Notes: generated from the sequence alone by a model not told the origin. Numbered from the stretch's first letter, positions 21,217 to 31,890 are shown. The stretch is 64,000 nt of DNA from Hyaloraphidium curvatum (GCA_025558095.1 JAIVFI010000001.1:944501-1008500); one strand, 5' to 3'. Program-made: numbers and translations.

Positions 21217-21383
21217 TCACCACCCCCCCGTGCCACGAACACCACGAAGCTAGGTGCTTCAAGCGAGTCCCGACCCAATCGGCTTCAGCAGCAGCAAAAT
21301 GATCATCTGCAAGACACATACAACGTCATACAATGAATCGGATCATTTCAGCAAGAACCCCCTTTCCCACCCCTCCGAGCCAA

Positions 21384-22218
21384 TCACCCTGCATCTTCGG
21401 TTTTCGGGGTGGTAGAGCTCAGACGACCCTCGGCTGCAAGCTGGAAGACAAGATCGGCTGTCGGCAGAGTGTCCCCGCGCAAGGCCTGCTTGGCCAGCTG
21501 CTGGATCTGCGCAAGCCTCGCGGGGGTCTGCTTCGGCCGCCCGCGCTCGTCCACTTCCTCGTCCTCCGAATCGTCAAAGAGCGGCGTTTCGTCCTCTTCC
21601 CCGAGCGCCTCCCTGAACTCTAGGATTCGGCCCTGCACTTCCCTTCGCGTTTTCTTCAAGGACTCGATGTACTCGTGCGCTTCGCGCGGGGAAACTCAGC
21701 GCAAGTGAGCCAGGCAGCGTCCGGAAACACCCACATTTCTGCAGGATGAGAGCCTCGCTCTTGATCGTCAGTCCTTTCCCGAGCCCGGCCTTCAGCTCCG
21801 GCACCATGTCCACGAGCTGCTCGAAACCGACGCGAATGTTTTGGCGGCGCTTCTTCTCGCTCTCGATGTGGTTCTGCCGCTTCTGATCCTCTGTCAGGAG
21901 CTCGCGGCCCGCGCTCTGGCCGCCTTCGGAGACGGAGCCCTCCCCGGCGTTGGATGCCGTGCTGTGGTTGCCGCCGTTGGCGCTGTTCACGGAACGCCGC
22001 CGCTTCGAAGCGGGCGCGTCCGACGGGCCCTTCAGCGGAACGAATTCGTCCTTATCGGGCTCCTCCTCCTTTGGCTGGCGCGTCCTCTTCCGAGTCCTCT
22101 GCGGACCTGCACTATCGGCAGGCTCCGGCGGCGGCGCAGCCTCGCTCTTCCGAGGCCGTCCTCGTCGGCGAGGACTGGGTTCCTCGGGAGCGTCGTCAGT
22201 GGAAACGATGACCTGCAT
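21384..22218 (-). CDS. bHLH transcription factor with AT-hook
   Basis: The protein opens with an AT-hook (PRRRGRPRKSE) and basic disordered sequence. Residues about 115-185 form a basic helix-loop-helix: RQNHIESEKKRRQNIRVGFE gives the basic region with the His-Glu-Arg/Lys E-box contact pattern, then LVDMVPELKAGLGKGLTIKS (loop) and EALILQKSHEYIESL (helix 2). Helix 2 is created by splicing an intron of roughly 65 nt with its GTGGGT donor near 21734. A leucine-type helix continues (KKTRREVQGRILEFREAL). The tail is acidic. It is most like fungal Ino4/Cbf1-type or MLX-like factors. I cannot say which genes it controls. Confidence 0.85.
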
Positions 22219-22333
22219 CGTGGTGGTTGCGCGGGGAGTTTGCGGCGGTGCAAGCGCGGATTTTCCCTTCCGCTTGCATGTGCTTTTGCCAGCTGACCAT
22301 GTTCAAGCACGTCCGATCAGAGGTACACCACAA

Positions 22334-23575
22334 TCAAGCCTTCCGCTTCTTCTGCCCGCCTTTTGGCCCGTGATTAGGTCGCTTTGGCGGCGAACCCTTC
22401 GACGCCTTCGACGCATTCGACGCCTTCGCGGTCTTTGAACCACGATCCTCCATCCTCGCCTTCTTGTTCGATCTCTCCTCGATCGCAGCAGCTTTCCGGG
22501 CGTTGACCAACGGTTCCGCCTTGCCGACCTTGCCAACGACCTTGCTAAGAACTTCTCTAGTCTTCTCCCGTTCCTTCTTCAGGTCCACGAGCATCTCATC
22601 CGCAGTCCTCTTCTTTCCGCGGTTCACCTTGGGTTCCCCGGCAATAGCCTGAACGACGAAAGGCAGCGTGAGTCGCTTCTTCCTCTAGAATCGCAAAGGT
22701 GGCAAACCTTGTCAAACTTGCCGAGCGATGCCGTCGAAAACTTGGTGACGGCGATCGAGCGCTCCAGCTCGGCTTTCCGCAGCTCCTTGCCCTGCCGACC
22801 CGCGACCTTCTCGATCGCCGATTGTCCGGTGCCGACTCTGGCAGCGAGCGGGGCCAACCCGGCCTCCCCGGCCTCGTCCCGGTTGCGCCGCTCCCGCTTC
22901 CGGTTCCGTTCCAGCTTTCCGACCTTCTCCTCCTTCAGCTTGGCATACATGTCCGTCATGGGATCCACGTTCTTGGGCACCTCGATGACCCAGTTCTCCA
23001 TCTTCTTTTCCTCGGCGCCCTTGTAGCCGTACCGCGGCTTGTAGTCGCCGCTCGCCTCGTCGTACGCCACCCGTATCTTCTTTTTCTTCTGGATTCCCTT
23101 CGCCTTCGCGAACTTTTCCCACCGCGTGGGCGGTTTCGGCTTCGGCGCGGGTTTCTCCCGGGGGATCACCGTCACGGGGGCCGGCAGCAGGGCAAACAGT
23201 CCGTCCTCGTTCGAGTCCGTCGGGAGATTAAACAGGTGGTTCACAAGCAACTGTACAGAGTCCCGCGTGTTCTCCCGGAGGTAATCGTCCGTCCGCGAAC
23301 TGTGGAAGAACAGGGACACCAACTGTCAGGTTCAAAGGCGTGAAGGGTTCCAGGTCACACCAACTGCAAGGCAGCATAGTCCAGAACATTATGGTCGAAC
23401 GCCGCGAGGTTGCCGAGGTCGTATTCGATGGGAATCGGGCGCTCGACCTCGACTGCTTTGCTGGAGGAAGAGAGGGGAATCAGGACGCCGAAACCGCCAA
23501 GCGGCCGGTGGAGGCCCACTATTTCGCCTTGTGCGCCTCTATTTGCTGCGATACGTCGAGCGCGTCGACCTCCAT
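22334..23575 (-). CDS. RRS1: Ribosome biogenesis regulator Rrs1
   Basis: Rrs1 with Rpf2 brings the 5S RNP into pre-60S particles in the nucleolus. Exon 1 (23520-23575) encodes MEVDALDVSQQIEAHKAK. Intron 23461-23519 joins it to a piece reading YKAVEVERPIPIEYDLGNLA, the conserved Rrs1 start. A second intron ends at 23299; its donor could be either of two nearby GTs in the right phase. Then come TDDYLRENTRDSVQLLVNHL, PAPVTVIPREKPAPKPKPPT, RWEKFAKAKGIQKKKK, YKPRYGYKGAEEKKMENWVI, and EVPKNVDPMTDM, all characteristic. A third intron near 22640-22710 precedes the Lys/Arg-rich tail. The tail has SNASKASKGSPPKRP-type simple sequence. Confidence 0.93.
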
Positions 23576-23804
23576 GGCGTCGCTGGGCGCCGACCGAGTC
23601 GGGCGATGTTGTTTTGATGTTTCACCTTGACGTCGCGGCCGCCTCCCCCCCGTCGCATCTGATTGGAGCGCCCGAGTGACGAAATAGTATGCGATTCAAG
23701 GCGACAGTACATTGTGCGAGAGATTAGAGGTACTAGGCCACCATCGCGGTGAGTGCGGGCAAGAGGCAGATCCAGACAGATCAGTGGTGTTCAGAAGAAG
23801 ATCT

Positions 23805-25138
23805 CTAGGAGGCGTTGTTTCCGGGGCGCCCCGCCGGAACAGCCTGCGGCGGGGCTTGCATCACGGGGTACTGGGCCACGTACGGATAGGCCTGGTACGG
23901 CCACGTTGGGTACCCGCTGCCGGCAGGGTAGCCGCCGCCAAATGCCGCCTGCGGCATCACCGACGGCTGCGCAGCGTACGCGTACCCGTTGAACTGGCCG
24001 TTGAACTGGCCGGGCATCACGGGCATCACCATGCCCATGGGCTGCATGGTCGGGTACTGGAGCGGTTTCGGAGGCGTCGGCGGTCCGTTCAGCTGGGTCG
24101 GCGATCGGTAGCTGCCCGTGGGGCTGGACGGGTAGGTCGGGCTGCCGGTGGGGCTCTGGGCTTGCGGAGAGCCTGGGCTGTGGCTCGCAGCCTGCTGGGC
24201 GGCCGCTGCGGCCGCGGCCATGCGCGCGTGGTACCCGTCCCCTCCAGGGAGCCCGCACATGCGGCAGCGGTCCCTGCGCGCAAAGTTGAGGTCTCCGCAG
24301 CTGCAGATCCAGTCGCCTTTTTTCATCTGCACCGGCGGCTGGCCGAAGCGCGGCGCGGCGGCGACGGCGTTGTACGGGAAGTAGGGCACCGGGGGCCGCT
24401 GGGCGGGGAAGAGCACGGGCTGGCCCGCCATCGCAGCAGCTTGCATGCCATACATCGACATGGGGTAGGGCATGCCGGGAGGTGTCGGCATGGCGGCGAA
24501 CGGGGCCAGCTGGGCGGGGCCTTGGGGGCGCGAAGGCGACTGTCCCTCGTAGCCGCTCGAGTACGCCCCGGGCGAGTCGGCACGCTGCTCGATCTCGCCT
24601 TCCGAGTCGGCGTACTCGGGCTTGGGGGCATTGCAGCGGTGGCACGTCGATCGCGTTGAGTAGTTGCTGGGGCAATGCAGTTAGCATCCCCAATACGAGG
24701 GGCCGATCGACAGAGAACCCACTGGTAGCGGCAGCTGGGATCCTGGCAGTACCAATCCCCGGGCCGGCTGTTTGCTTGGTGCCTGCCGCCGTCGCTGGAG
24801 TGGCTGCCGTCCGGGGAAGTAGGTCCCGAGCCCGCAGCTGATCCGCACGCGATGCAGCTCGTCCTTGATGCGAAATTGTTGACCCCGCAGTGGCACCGCC
24901 AGTCGCCCGGCAGCACGCGGGTCGACAGCCCTTGCTTGCGGTAGCCCTGCGCCTGCTGGCCCCTGTCGTAGTCGGACCCGTGTTCCGACATGCGCGATGG
25001 CGTGCTCGCCAGCGAGGTGCCGAAGGGCGGGGGCGTCGGGGTCGTCGGCATCAGGTCCGGGGCGTGGCCGGCGTCGGCGTGCTGGGGCAACGCGGAGGCC
25101 GGGGCGCCGGCGGCGTGTTCGGCGAGCGGCTCGGCCAT
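23805..25138 (-). CDS. Protein with three RanBP2-type zinc fingers, RNA-binding candidate
   Basis: Three W-x-C-x2-4-C-x3-N-x6-C-x2-C fingers are spaced through a disordered protein. Finger 1 is GDWRCHCGVNNFASRTSC then IACG. Finger 2 is GDWYCQDPSCRYQW, interrupted by an intron at about 24670-24720 and completed by NYSTRSTCHRCN. Finger 3 is GDWICSCGDLNFARRDRC then RMCG. Fingers of this class with Asn and aromatic/Arg positions bind single-stranded RNA with a GGU core. The spacer and tail are rich in Pro, Gly, Met, Tyr and Gln (for example MSMYGMQAAAMAGQPV, QFNGQFNGYAYAAQ), a prion-like composition seen in stress-granule proteins. The ATG at 25138 is the first with sensible context. An open frame extends upstream but looks non-coding. 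Function inferred. Confidence 0.75.
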
Positions 25139-25539
25139 GCCGCAGCGGGCGATAAGCGGCCCGTCGACGCGCGCTTTGCGCGGCGGCCCTCGATGCGCGG
25201 CGGTCGAATCAGGCGTGATGCATCGTCCGGGACCGACGGACGCGCGCTGCGGAGCCCTGGGATCGGCGGGCGGTGAGCACGTTGCCGGGCGGTGGGATGA
25301 TCGGCGCATCTTCGCCGGGGCCGCCGCGGCCCGCAACGCGCGATGGCGAGCGAAACACACCGGCTTCAAACGGCGCGGGGCATTCTGCGCCTCGCCCGGC
25401 GCCGCAGAGGGGCTGCGGGCGCGATTAGGACCGCGAACTGGGGGGAAGGTCGAGGTCCCTGAGGGGTTCAAGCGACGGTGTGCCAAGCCCACGCGACGCG
25501 ACGACAAACAACGCATTTCGCCCCATTCGGGAAGCCGCC

Positions 25540-25867
25540 ATGCCGACCTCGCACCACGTCGTGCGCCGCATCCTCGAAGTTTACGGACCGCAGAGCACGA
25601 AGCAGATCTTCGTGCACTTCCCCGAGGCGCGCTCGGTCAATCACCTGAAGACAGACATCCTGCGGCGTCTACACGTGAGACGCGTCGCGCTCGGTCGCCG
25701 CGGCCCCCACCAACGCATCGCGCTCCCCGCAGGCCGACAATCACATTTGGAAGGTTTTCGTGAAGTCTGGTCGCGATGGCGAGTACGTGTGGATGACAAG
25801 GAGCCAAAAGTTGGAGCACCAGAAGAACGTTCGCGAGGCAAAGAGCACATCCGCCAAAGGCTCCTGA
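25540..25867 (+). CDS. Small basic protein, unrecognised
   Basis: Two exons (25540-25674 and 25733-25867) flanking a 58-nt GTGAGA...CCGCAG intron encode 89 aa. It starts MPTSHHVVRRILEVYGPQST and ends in a basic, Lys/Ser-rich tail. The order helix (VVRRILEVYG), then KQIFVHFPEARSVNHLKTDI, then strands (HIWKVFVKS, EYVWMTR) suggests a small winged-helix-like fold. The shape reminds me of small mitochondrial ribosome subunits of fungi, but I cannot place it in a family. It lies head-to-head with the zinc-finger gene (401 bp apart) and converges with IMP4. Confidence 0.6.
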
Positions 25868-26091
25868 CGGATGGACCGGGGGGAACCGCGGATGCTGGGA
25901 CACTTTCTCGGGCACGGGCGGAAGTTGTGTTTTCGATACCCAAGGGATGCCATTCTGTACAGACGAAACTCATACCCAGCACCAGAATAAGAGGGTATCA
26001 GCGGTATCCGTCGCGCTCCGGATCAGCAGATGACAGAGACTGCAGAGAGAGAGAGCTTGAAGTTCGACAACCGTGGCACTTCAGGCCCGAA

Positions 26092-27290
26092 TCACAGAAC
26101 GTCGCGTTTCTTGGCCGTGTTCATGTACGGCCTGTACTTGAACTCGACGTCCGCTTCCGTCTGATCGACGGTACCGAGCCGGATTTCGTACACTGAAAAA
26201 ATCGGGTTAGGAGGTCGCGAGGTGGACGGCGAAACTCCCCACGTCGCATCTCGAATCGCGGGCCCACTTCGGCCAGCTGCACGTCGTTGCCGACCTTGTA
26301 GAAGACGTGATGTCTGCGGGCCAGCTATGAGCATGATCCAAATGAGATCGACCGTTTGGCAAACCTGAAGGAGATAAAGTCGCTCTCGTTGGCAAAGGTC
26401 ATTACCCTCTTGCTGTCCTCTTTCGGCACAGGATAGAGGAATTTCAGGATGTTGCCCACCTGAGAACAACACGGCGTCAAAGGGACGTCGAGGCAGCATT
26501 TTAAGAGGGCCCCTCACCCTCTTGCCCAGTTTGGTCGTAAAGTCGTTGAAGATGAGGTGCGGATACTGCTCCGAAACGGTGCCCGCATCGGGAATGTCGT
26601 GCCGCAGCACCACGTTGTGCAGGGAGAAGTACGCCGTGGGCCCGTAGGGGAAGTGGCACACGACCATGCCGTCCGGCTGGCCGCGGTGCTCGTGGAGGAT
26701 GATGAGGTCCGTGACCTCGTTGGACCGGCAGGCTTCGACGAGCTCCTTGATGACGTATGTTCCGCGGTTCACGCGCTGCGAGTTCGGGAAGCAGAGCCTC
26801 ATTTCCTTGGGGCGAGGCGGGCCGAGAGTGAGGGGAACTGAGGTTCGCCCGCAAATCGAAGTCCACACCTTTGCAAACTGCATCAGGCGGCTGCTAGGGT
26901 CACGGGAGGTGGTGATGAGTATCTTGGGATCTTGCAGGCCTGCCCTCGAGTACTCGTCGTCGATGTGGGTCGTGGGTTCTGGAGGGCCCTTCAGCACGAC
27001 AGTCCACGACAATACTGGAGAGGGGAGAGGCCCACCTGTCTGGGCCTCATCGTACTGGAGCTCTTTTTGCAGCGCCGCACCCTCTCTTCGCAGCTCCGGC
27101 GGAAGCTTCTTTCCCTCCTGAAGGGCCTGCTTGAGCTTCTGCTTCCTGTCGTAGATTTGCCGGTCCTTGTCCTCCAGAGCCTGCCGGGAAACCGCACACA
27201 GTCGAACGCTGCCTCTTTCTACAGCAGCAGGGTTGAACGAACCTTCCTGTACAGGAACTCCCGCCGTTGGCGGACCTGGCGTCGGATCAT
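26092..27290 (-). CDS. IMP4: U3 snoRNP protein Imp4 (Brix domain)
   Basis: Imp4 helps U3 snoRNA base-pair with pre-18S rRNA in the small-subunit processome. The N-terminus MIRRQVRQRREFLYRK joins over a 60-odd-nt intron to ALEDKDRQIYDRKQKLKQAL. The Brix domain is clear: PKILITTSRDPSSRLMQFAK, LCFPNSQRVNRGTYVIKELV, DLIILHEHRGQPDGMVVCHF, PYGPTAYFSLHNVVLRHDI, YPHLIFNDFTTKLGKRV. Small exons then give GNILKFLYPVPKEDSKRV, VFYKVGNDVQLAEVGPRFEM and the ending VYEIRLGTVDQTEADVEFKY. At least five introns. It is head-to-head with mS34 (101 bp). Confidence 0.95.
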
Positions 27291-27391
27291 GTTGCGCTTT
27301 GTTTATGTACACTGCCTTCTCAGAAACGCCAGACTGCTGACTGCTGGTCTACCGCCGGCCAACCTGCCTCGCGCCCCCCGTCCATTCTACG
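27291..27391. promoter_or_regulatory. Bidirectional promoter, IMP4/MRPS34
   Basis: A 101-bp spacer between two divergent ribosome-related genes, one nucleolar and one mitoribosomal. Shared control is inferred only from position; no known element was recognised. Confidence 0.35.
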
Positions 27392-27884
27392 ATGCTGCTC
27401 AGACGATCCGCTGGACTATGCCAGTGCCTTTTGGCGCCTGCTGCGCCGACGACGGCGGGCCGGACCTTTGCCAGCACCGCGGTCGCGTCCGACGCGGCTG
27501 AGGGAGAGGCACCAAAGAAGCGGCGCCATCGGGGCCGCAACCTGTACCAGTTCGTCCAATCGCTGCCGGAGAACGGGCTCGGCTACGACATCCGACCCGC
27601 CGAGTGGCGGAATAAGCCCGGATGTTTCTACACCCTCACGGAGCTGAAGCTGCAAGAGTTCAACAACGTACGCGTTCCGCAGCCCGGCACTCGTCCTTGC
27701 TGATCCCGTATCGCGTTCACAGGAGCTCAAACACGGCAAAGCTTGGGGTATTCTGACATGGGAGGGGAAGAAGGCGGACTACATCGCGAGGATATCGACA
27801 CCTTCCCCGCTCGGCACTACTTGGGAGCTGTACCGGGAGGACACTGGCAAATCCAACTCGGATGGCGCAGCGTCGAAGGCATAG
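27392..27884 (+). CDS. MRPS34: Mitochondrial small-subunit ribosomal protein mS34
   Basis: A basic import signal (MLLRRSAGLCQCLLAPAAPT, TAGRTFAST) is followed by the mS34 signature: RGRNLYQFVQSLPENGLGYD, PGCFYTLTELKLQEFNN, and after the 55-nt intron (27668-27722) ELKHGKAWGILTWEGKKADY. The spliced protein is 145 aa, compact relative to the human protein. Phase and donor (GTACGC) are consistent. Confidence 0.85.
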
Positions 27885-27967
27885 CGGCGATGAGCCGACA
27901 TGATTTGTGATGTAGCTCTACCTTTGCTGCGGGAGAGCAGAGGACCAGCGAGGCTTGTATCACGCAA

Positions 27968-28555
27968 TCATTTCAAACCCATACTCTGAAAAATACCACG
28001 AATCCTCGACATTTCGGGTCCGACGACTTCAGGCGCCCCGAGCTGCTCCTCCAGAAGGGCGAGGTCGGCCTTTACGCGCTTCCATGTGTCCGCGGCGTCT
28101 CCGCGAGCGATCCTCGCGGCGAAACGGAGCGCACGGCGTGCTCCGACATTATCCAATGGTGCTTCGGGATCAAAGTGCTCCATGGGATAGATGAGCTGCA
28201 AGGAGCTCCACACTGCGCGGTCCATGCGTCCAAGGAGATACAGCGAACCGCTGCCAGTCACGACAATGCGACCCTTTGCCGCGACGAGGGCGGATGTTTT
28301 GACCAAAGCCGGAGCATCTGCAGAGCTGGCCTTGGAGCTGACGATCCGGCCCGCGTCGTCCAAGTACCACTCCTCGATGGTTACGAGCGCAGAAGCCCCG
28401 TTTGCCGTATCCGGCGGATCAAAATGGCGTGCCAGGGCATTCGTATCGGAACCTTCCTCCCCAAGGTCGTCAAACAGAACAGTTCTCGGCTTCGCTGGGC
28501 GGGGGATGGTCGACCCGGGATGTGGGTCTGGACGCTTCAAGGCAGGCTTCAGCAT
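27968..28555 (-). CDS. SANTA-domain-like protein, possible KNL2/M18BP1 relative
   Basis: An unspliced 195-aa frame from the ATG at 28555. The frame stays open upstream to 28747 but without ATG (the first codon there is TTG), so a spliced upstream exon is possible. The centre reads VTIEEWYLDDAGRIVSS, then DAPALVKTSALVAAKGRIVV, then TGSGSLYLLGRMD. The Trp start, the run before the V-T-x-S-G-S-x-Y-x-L-x-G-R-x-D ending and the spacing resemble the SANTA domain, known from KNL2/Mis18BP1 proteins that deposit CENP-A at centromeres. A C-terminal helical part (ARRALRFAARIARGDAADTW) follows. The match is by eye and the first half is divergent. It is head-to-head with an unknown nuclear-looking gene. 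Confidence 0.5.
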   Translation of the reverse strand: MLKPALKRPDPHPGSTIPRPAKPRTVLFDDLGEEGSDTNALARHFDPPDTANGASALVTIEEWYLDDAGRIVSSKASSADAPALVKTSALVAAKGRIVVTGSGSLYLLGRMDRAVWSSLQLIYPMEHFDPEAPLDNVGARRALRFAARIARGDAADTWKRVKADLALLEEQLGAPEVVGPEMSRIRGIFQSMGLK

Positions 28556-28810
28556 TCTCCCGCCGCAGGTTAACGTGGAAGCGAGTTCAAAGTAGGGGAT
28601 TTTGGAGTTCTGGCCCAGTGCCGTGGCTCTATTTGCGAGTGATTCGGAGACTGCTCGAGTTGCGCGGATGACCGCAGTCCAGACCGCAGTCGACGCGAGG
28701 GATCCCCTTCCACCCCTTGGCCTTTCGAAGTGAAGCTCTGTGGCCAAAACACGGCTGCCAGTGCTTGCTGAGGCTCAACATCTGTTAGCTTGACCCGACC
28801 AGCTGCTCCG

Positions 28811-30720
28811 ATGACAGCGGACGTTGCGGGGGGACCGCCGTCACCCGAAGCGGGCCTCTTCCGGCGGCTCCTGGAGCTGCCCGCGGACGTCATCGAAGCA
28901 TCATTGGCATTTCTTGGAGACGAGGATACGCCGGTGGAGAGCGAAGCCGCGGTGCTGGCCCGAGATTCTCTTCCCCGGGGCTCCTATTCCGCGTCATTCG
29001 CCGCGTCCATCTTTTCGGATGCCGGATCCCTGGGCGATGATTTGGACCGCCTTCTTCGCCAGTGGGCGATTTGCTTTGAACACGATTGGAAGCTGAAGTC
29101 GGAACGAGCGGGTTTGGCCAGCCTATTGAAGGCATTGACTTCAAAACCGCGCGACGCTGTGGCCTGGGAGCCCGAAGCTGCACGGGCCCAGACACCCGGG
29201 ACCACTGGCAAAGCTGCGCGCAGTCGCCCGAAGGGTGAGGGCTCCCGGGGCTCGGTTGTGCAGAAAGGAGCTAAGAAAGCACCCAACGACGCGGGCATGA
29301 CGTTGGCCGTTCTCGGTAGGGCGGCATGTTCGTCCAACCATGGTTTCTCCCAAGTAACCTCTTCTCATTAGATGCGACGTTGGACAAACTTCACGGGCAT
29401 GTGCTGCGACTGACGCTTGCCATCAACGACGCCCTCGCGAGACTCGCCAAGCTGAGGGCGGATTGCACGTTTTTGCGGAGCTTCCATCGAGCCATTATCA
29501 ACGAAACCATGCGACAAACCCCTCATGGAACTATGGACGACAGGCTTTCGAGGCGCTTGACCATGTGGGGAGCTGTCGCTCATTCAGGCTCGCAATTTGG
29601 GCTGACGTCGTGTTCATTCAGTTGCAACCTCCTTGATTCCCTCGCCGAGCGCTGCTCCAAGGTCTTGAGCATCGCTCCGTCGCCACTGGAATCCTTCGAC
29701 AGCGCGCCGTGGGATGCAATCGCACCCTTGGCAACTGCCTTCGACAGCGCTACCCGGACGCCGGATCGCAGGGCTCGCCCGTCAACCTCTTTTGCCGATG
29801 CACAGGCGCGAGCAAATGAACGTGGTCTCTCCCGCTCTGTTCCTTCCTCGCAGGTTCGCTCGTCGCAAACGGACCTTTCCATGGTTGCTTCGTCGCTCGC
29901 CGCCAAGGCACTTGAATCTCCGAGCATTGCGAAGCTTTTGGACGGCGGTGTGGCATTGCACGGGGCCTCTGATCATGATCTTGTCGACGACAGTGAGACG
30001 GACGAGGAGTTTGATCGAAAGCCCCGACGCCCGCGGCGCCAACAGGAGACCCCTCTTGCCGCCGAGCATCCACGTGAAGTGGCTCCGACACCCACACGGG
30101 CTGCGGAACCGCGACTTCCGGATCCTCCCTCGTCGCAGGACATTGCTAATGCGAGCAACGGCAGCACAGGGAGCTCCCTGTCGCCGAGCGTCCTTGCGGT
30201 GCCGGCATCTGGCAAGGTTCGCGCCAGCGGTGCTCCAGCACCCCAACAAGTTCCTGTGGACGAAGAGGCTGAGGAGCCGCAGTTGCACCCTGCCTCACGC
30301 CGAACGACACAGCAGCTTCGCGATGCACTGGCTGCCTTGTTGGACGGAGAAAGCGACAACGGTGCCTTCTTAGCGGAATCTTCTCAGGAGGTAAATCAAC
30401 ATGCAACGGATTGGTCGCCGGAAGCATCTGCACCTGAGCTTCCGGCCGCGCGGCGTGCGAAGCGGGCCCTCAGCGATAGCCCGGACACGGACAGCGGCAG
30501 CGTGCGGGAGGCGAAGCGACATCGAACCGAGGATAGGCAACCGTTGGCGGCAAGATCACAAAATAGCCAGCAATCTTCGGGGGATGCGAATCCGCCATCC
30601 ATGTTTTCGCGCCTTTTGGGTTGGGTTGGAATGGGCCGGTCGTCGGGCTCCGATCATAGCGGCTCGCAAAAGAGGGATGCGGGGGATTCGGCTGAAACGG
30701 ACGAATTCCATTCGGTTTGA
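28811..30720 (+). CDS. Unknown protein, helical N-half and disordered charged C-half
   Basis: Two exons joined over 29316-29371 (56 nt, GTAGGG to CATTAG). The N-terminal part (LLELPADVIEASLAFLGDE, DDLDRLLRQWAICFEHDWKL) and the start of exon 2 (LDKLHGHVLRLTLAINDALA) are predicted helices with heptad-like leucines. The rest is Ser/Pro/Ala-rich with an acidic-basic switch (DDSETDEEFDRKPRRPRRQQ) and basic nuclear-signal-like clusters (RRAKRALS, REAKRHRTEDR) about 580 aa in. I recognise no family. It shares a 255-bp promoter region with the SANTA-like gene. A chromatin or kinetochore link is a guess from that neighbour and the nuclear-type signals. Confidence 0.6.
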
Positions 30721-30887
30721 GCTTCTGCCGTTTTCCAGTGTTTTCAGTATATTGGAAATCAATTGATCGTGCTCTCTTCTCTTTTCTTTTCGAACACGTC
30801 ACCGTCCAACCCCCACCTCCACCTTGTCCGGAAAGCTCGCGCACACTGTCTCCTCCAGGACGACGACAGCTAGGAGACGTTCCAGCG

Positions 30888-31890
30888 ATGGAGGGGCAAA
30901 CGTTCAAGCACCGCCTGCATCTCGAACCGGGCCCTTCGCCTCAAAATTGTGACCCGCGCTCCGGGCGGGCCTTGTTCGTTGGGACCGCGACGGTCATCGT
31001 CGAATGGGCGGGCCTCCGCTTCATGACCGATCCGAACTTTCTACACAAGGGAGAACACGTTCACCTCGGGCCAGGAATCGTTTCGGAGCGACTGACGGAC
31101 CCGGCCGTGAACCTCGAAGACGTCGGGCCTGTCGATTTCGTTCTCCTGTCCCATTTCCACGAGGACTACTTCGACAAACTGGTCCAGGAGAAGCTCTATC
31201 GCGCCGTTCCGATCTTGACGACGCCGCAAGCGGCCGAGGAGCTGAGCAAGATTGGCTTTCTCGCAGCTATCGCCGTCGAGACCTGGCAGACCGCCCTAGT
31301 CACCAAGGGCGACGCCAAGCTTCTCATAAGCTCCATGCCGGCCCAGCATGCGCCCACGGGTTTGGGTTTTGCCCTGCCCGACACGATGGGCTCAATCGTA
31401 ACGTTCGTCTGGTCGCACGAGGCTCGGGGCCAAGCCGATCTCGACTCGATGCTCGCGGAGGACGTGATGCGATCGGCAGTCTTCCGCATGCTCTTCTCGG
31501 GCGACACCCTGCTCGTCGATCAGCTTCGAGAGATACCCAAGCGTTACCCGCACAGAATTGATGTTGCCTTCGTCCACCTCGGCGGAACGCGGATCGCGAT
31601 GGGTCGCGATGGGTCTCGTTCTGGTCACGATGGATGCAACTCAGGGCGTTAAGTTCATCCGCCTGATCGAGCCCAGGACGGCCATTCCAATCGTTCGTGT
31701 CTCTAGAGATGGTTCGTGTTGACATCCGGCTGACTCGCCGCGTCAGCATTACAATGACTACGATGTTTTCAAATCAAGCCTCGACGATTTTGTCGCGGAA
31801 GCCCAGCGCGAGGGCCTTGAGCAGGACAGCGAGATCGAACTGGTCTACTTGAAGCACGGCGACGTCTACGGATTCACCACCACCGCATGA
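30888..31890 (+). CDS. Metallo-beta-lactamase-fold hydrolase, frame broken by a 10-bp duplication
   Basis: Resembles UlaG-like/NAPE-PLD-like MBL enzymes found widely in fungi and bacteria. It starts MEGQTFKHRLHLEPG. GTATVIVEWAGLRFMTDPNF (strand and metal-site lead-in) is followed by the HxHxD motif VLLSHFHEDYFD, QHAPTG (third His), FSGDTLLVDQL (Asp) and DVAFVHLGGTRIAMG. At that point TCGCGATGGG is present twice in tandem (31594-31613), pushing the frame so that translation would stop near 31652. The next frame continues the family sequence (GLVLVTMDATQGVKFIRLIE, then across an intron HYNDYDVFKSSLDDF) to a TGA at 31888-31890. No GT-AG intron restores the frame without deleting conserved residues. 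Either a recent pseudogene, an allele, or a sequencing or assembly error. Confidence 0.75.
31594..31613 (+). repeat. Perfect 10-bp tandem duplication inside the MBL gene
   Basis: TCGCGATGGG occurs twice back to back. One copy alone would keep the reading frame between the LGGTRI and VLVTMDA segments of the encoded enzyme. The duplication therefore looks like the disabling change. Confidence 0.9.

Noticed and set aside
28556..28747. N-terminal extension of the SANTA-like protein
   Set aside because: The extension starts with TTG and contains no ATG, and its codon use looks like a leader. I kept the ATG at 28555 while noting that a spliced exon remains possible.
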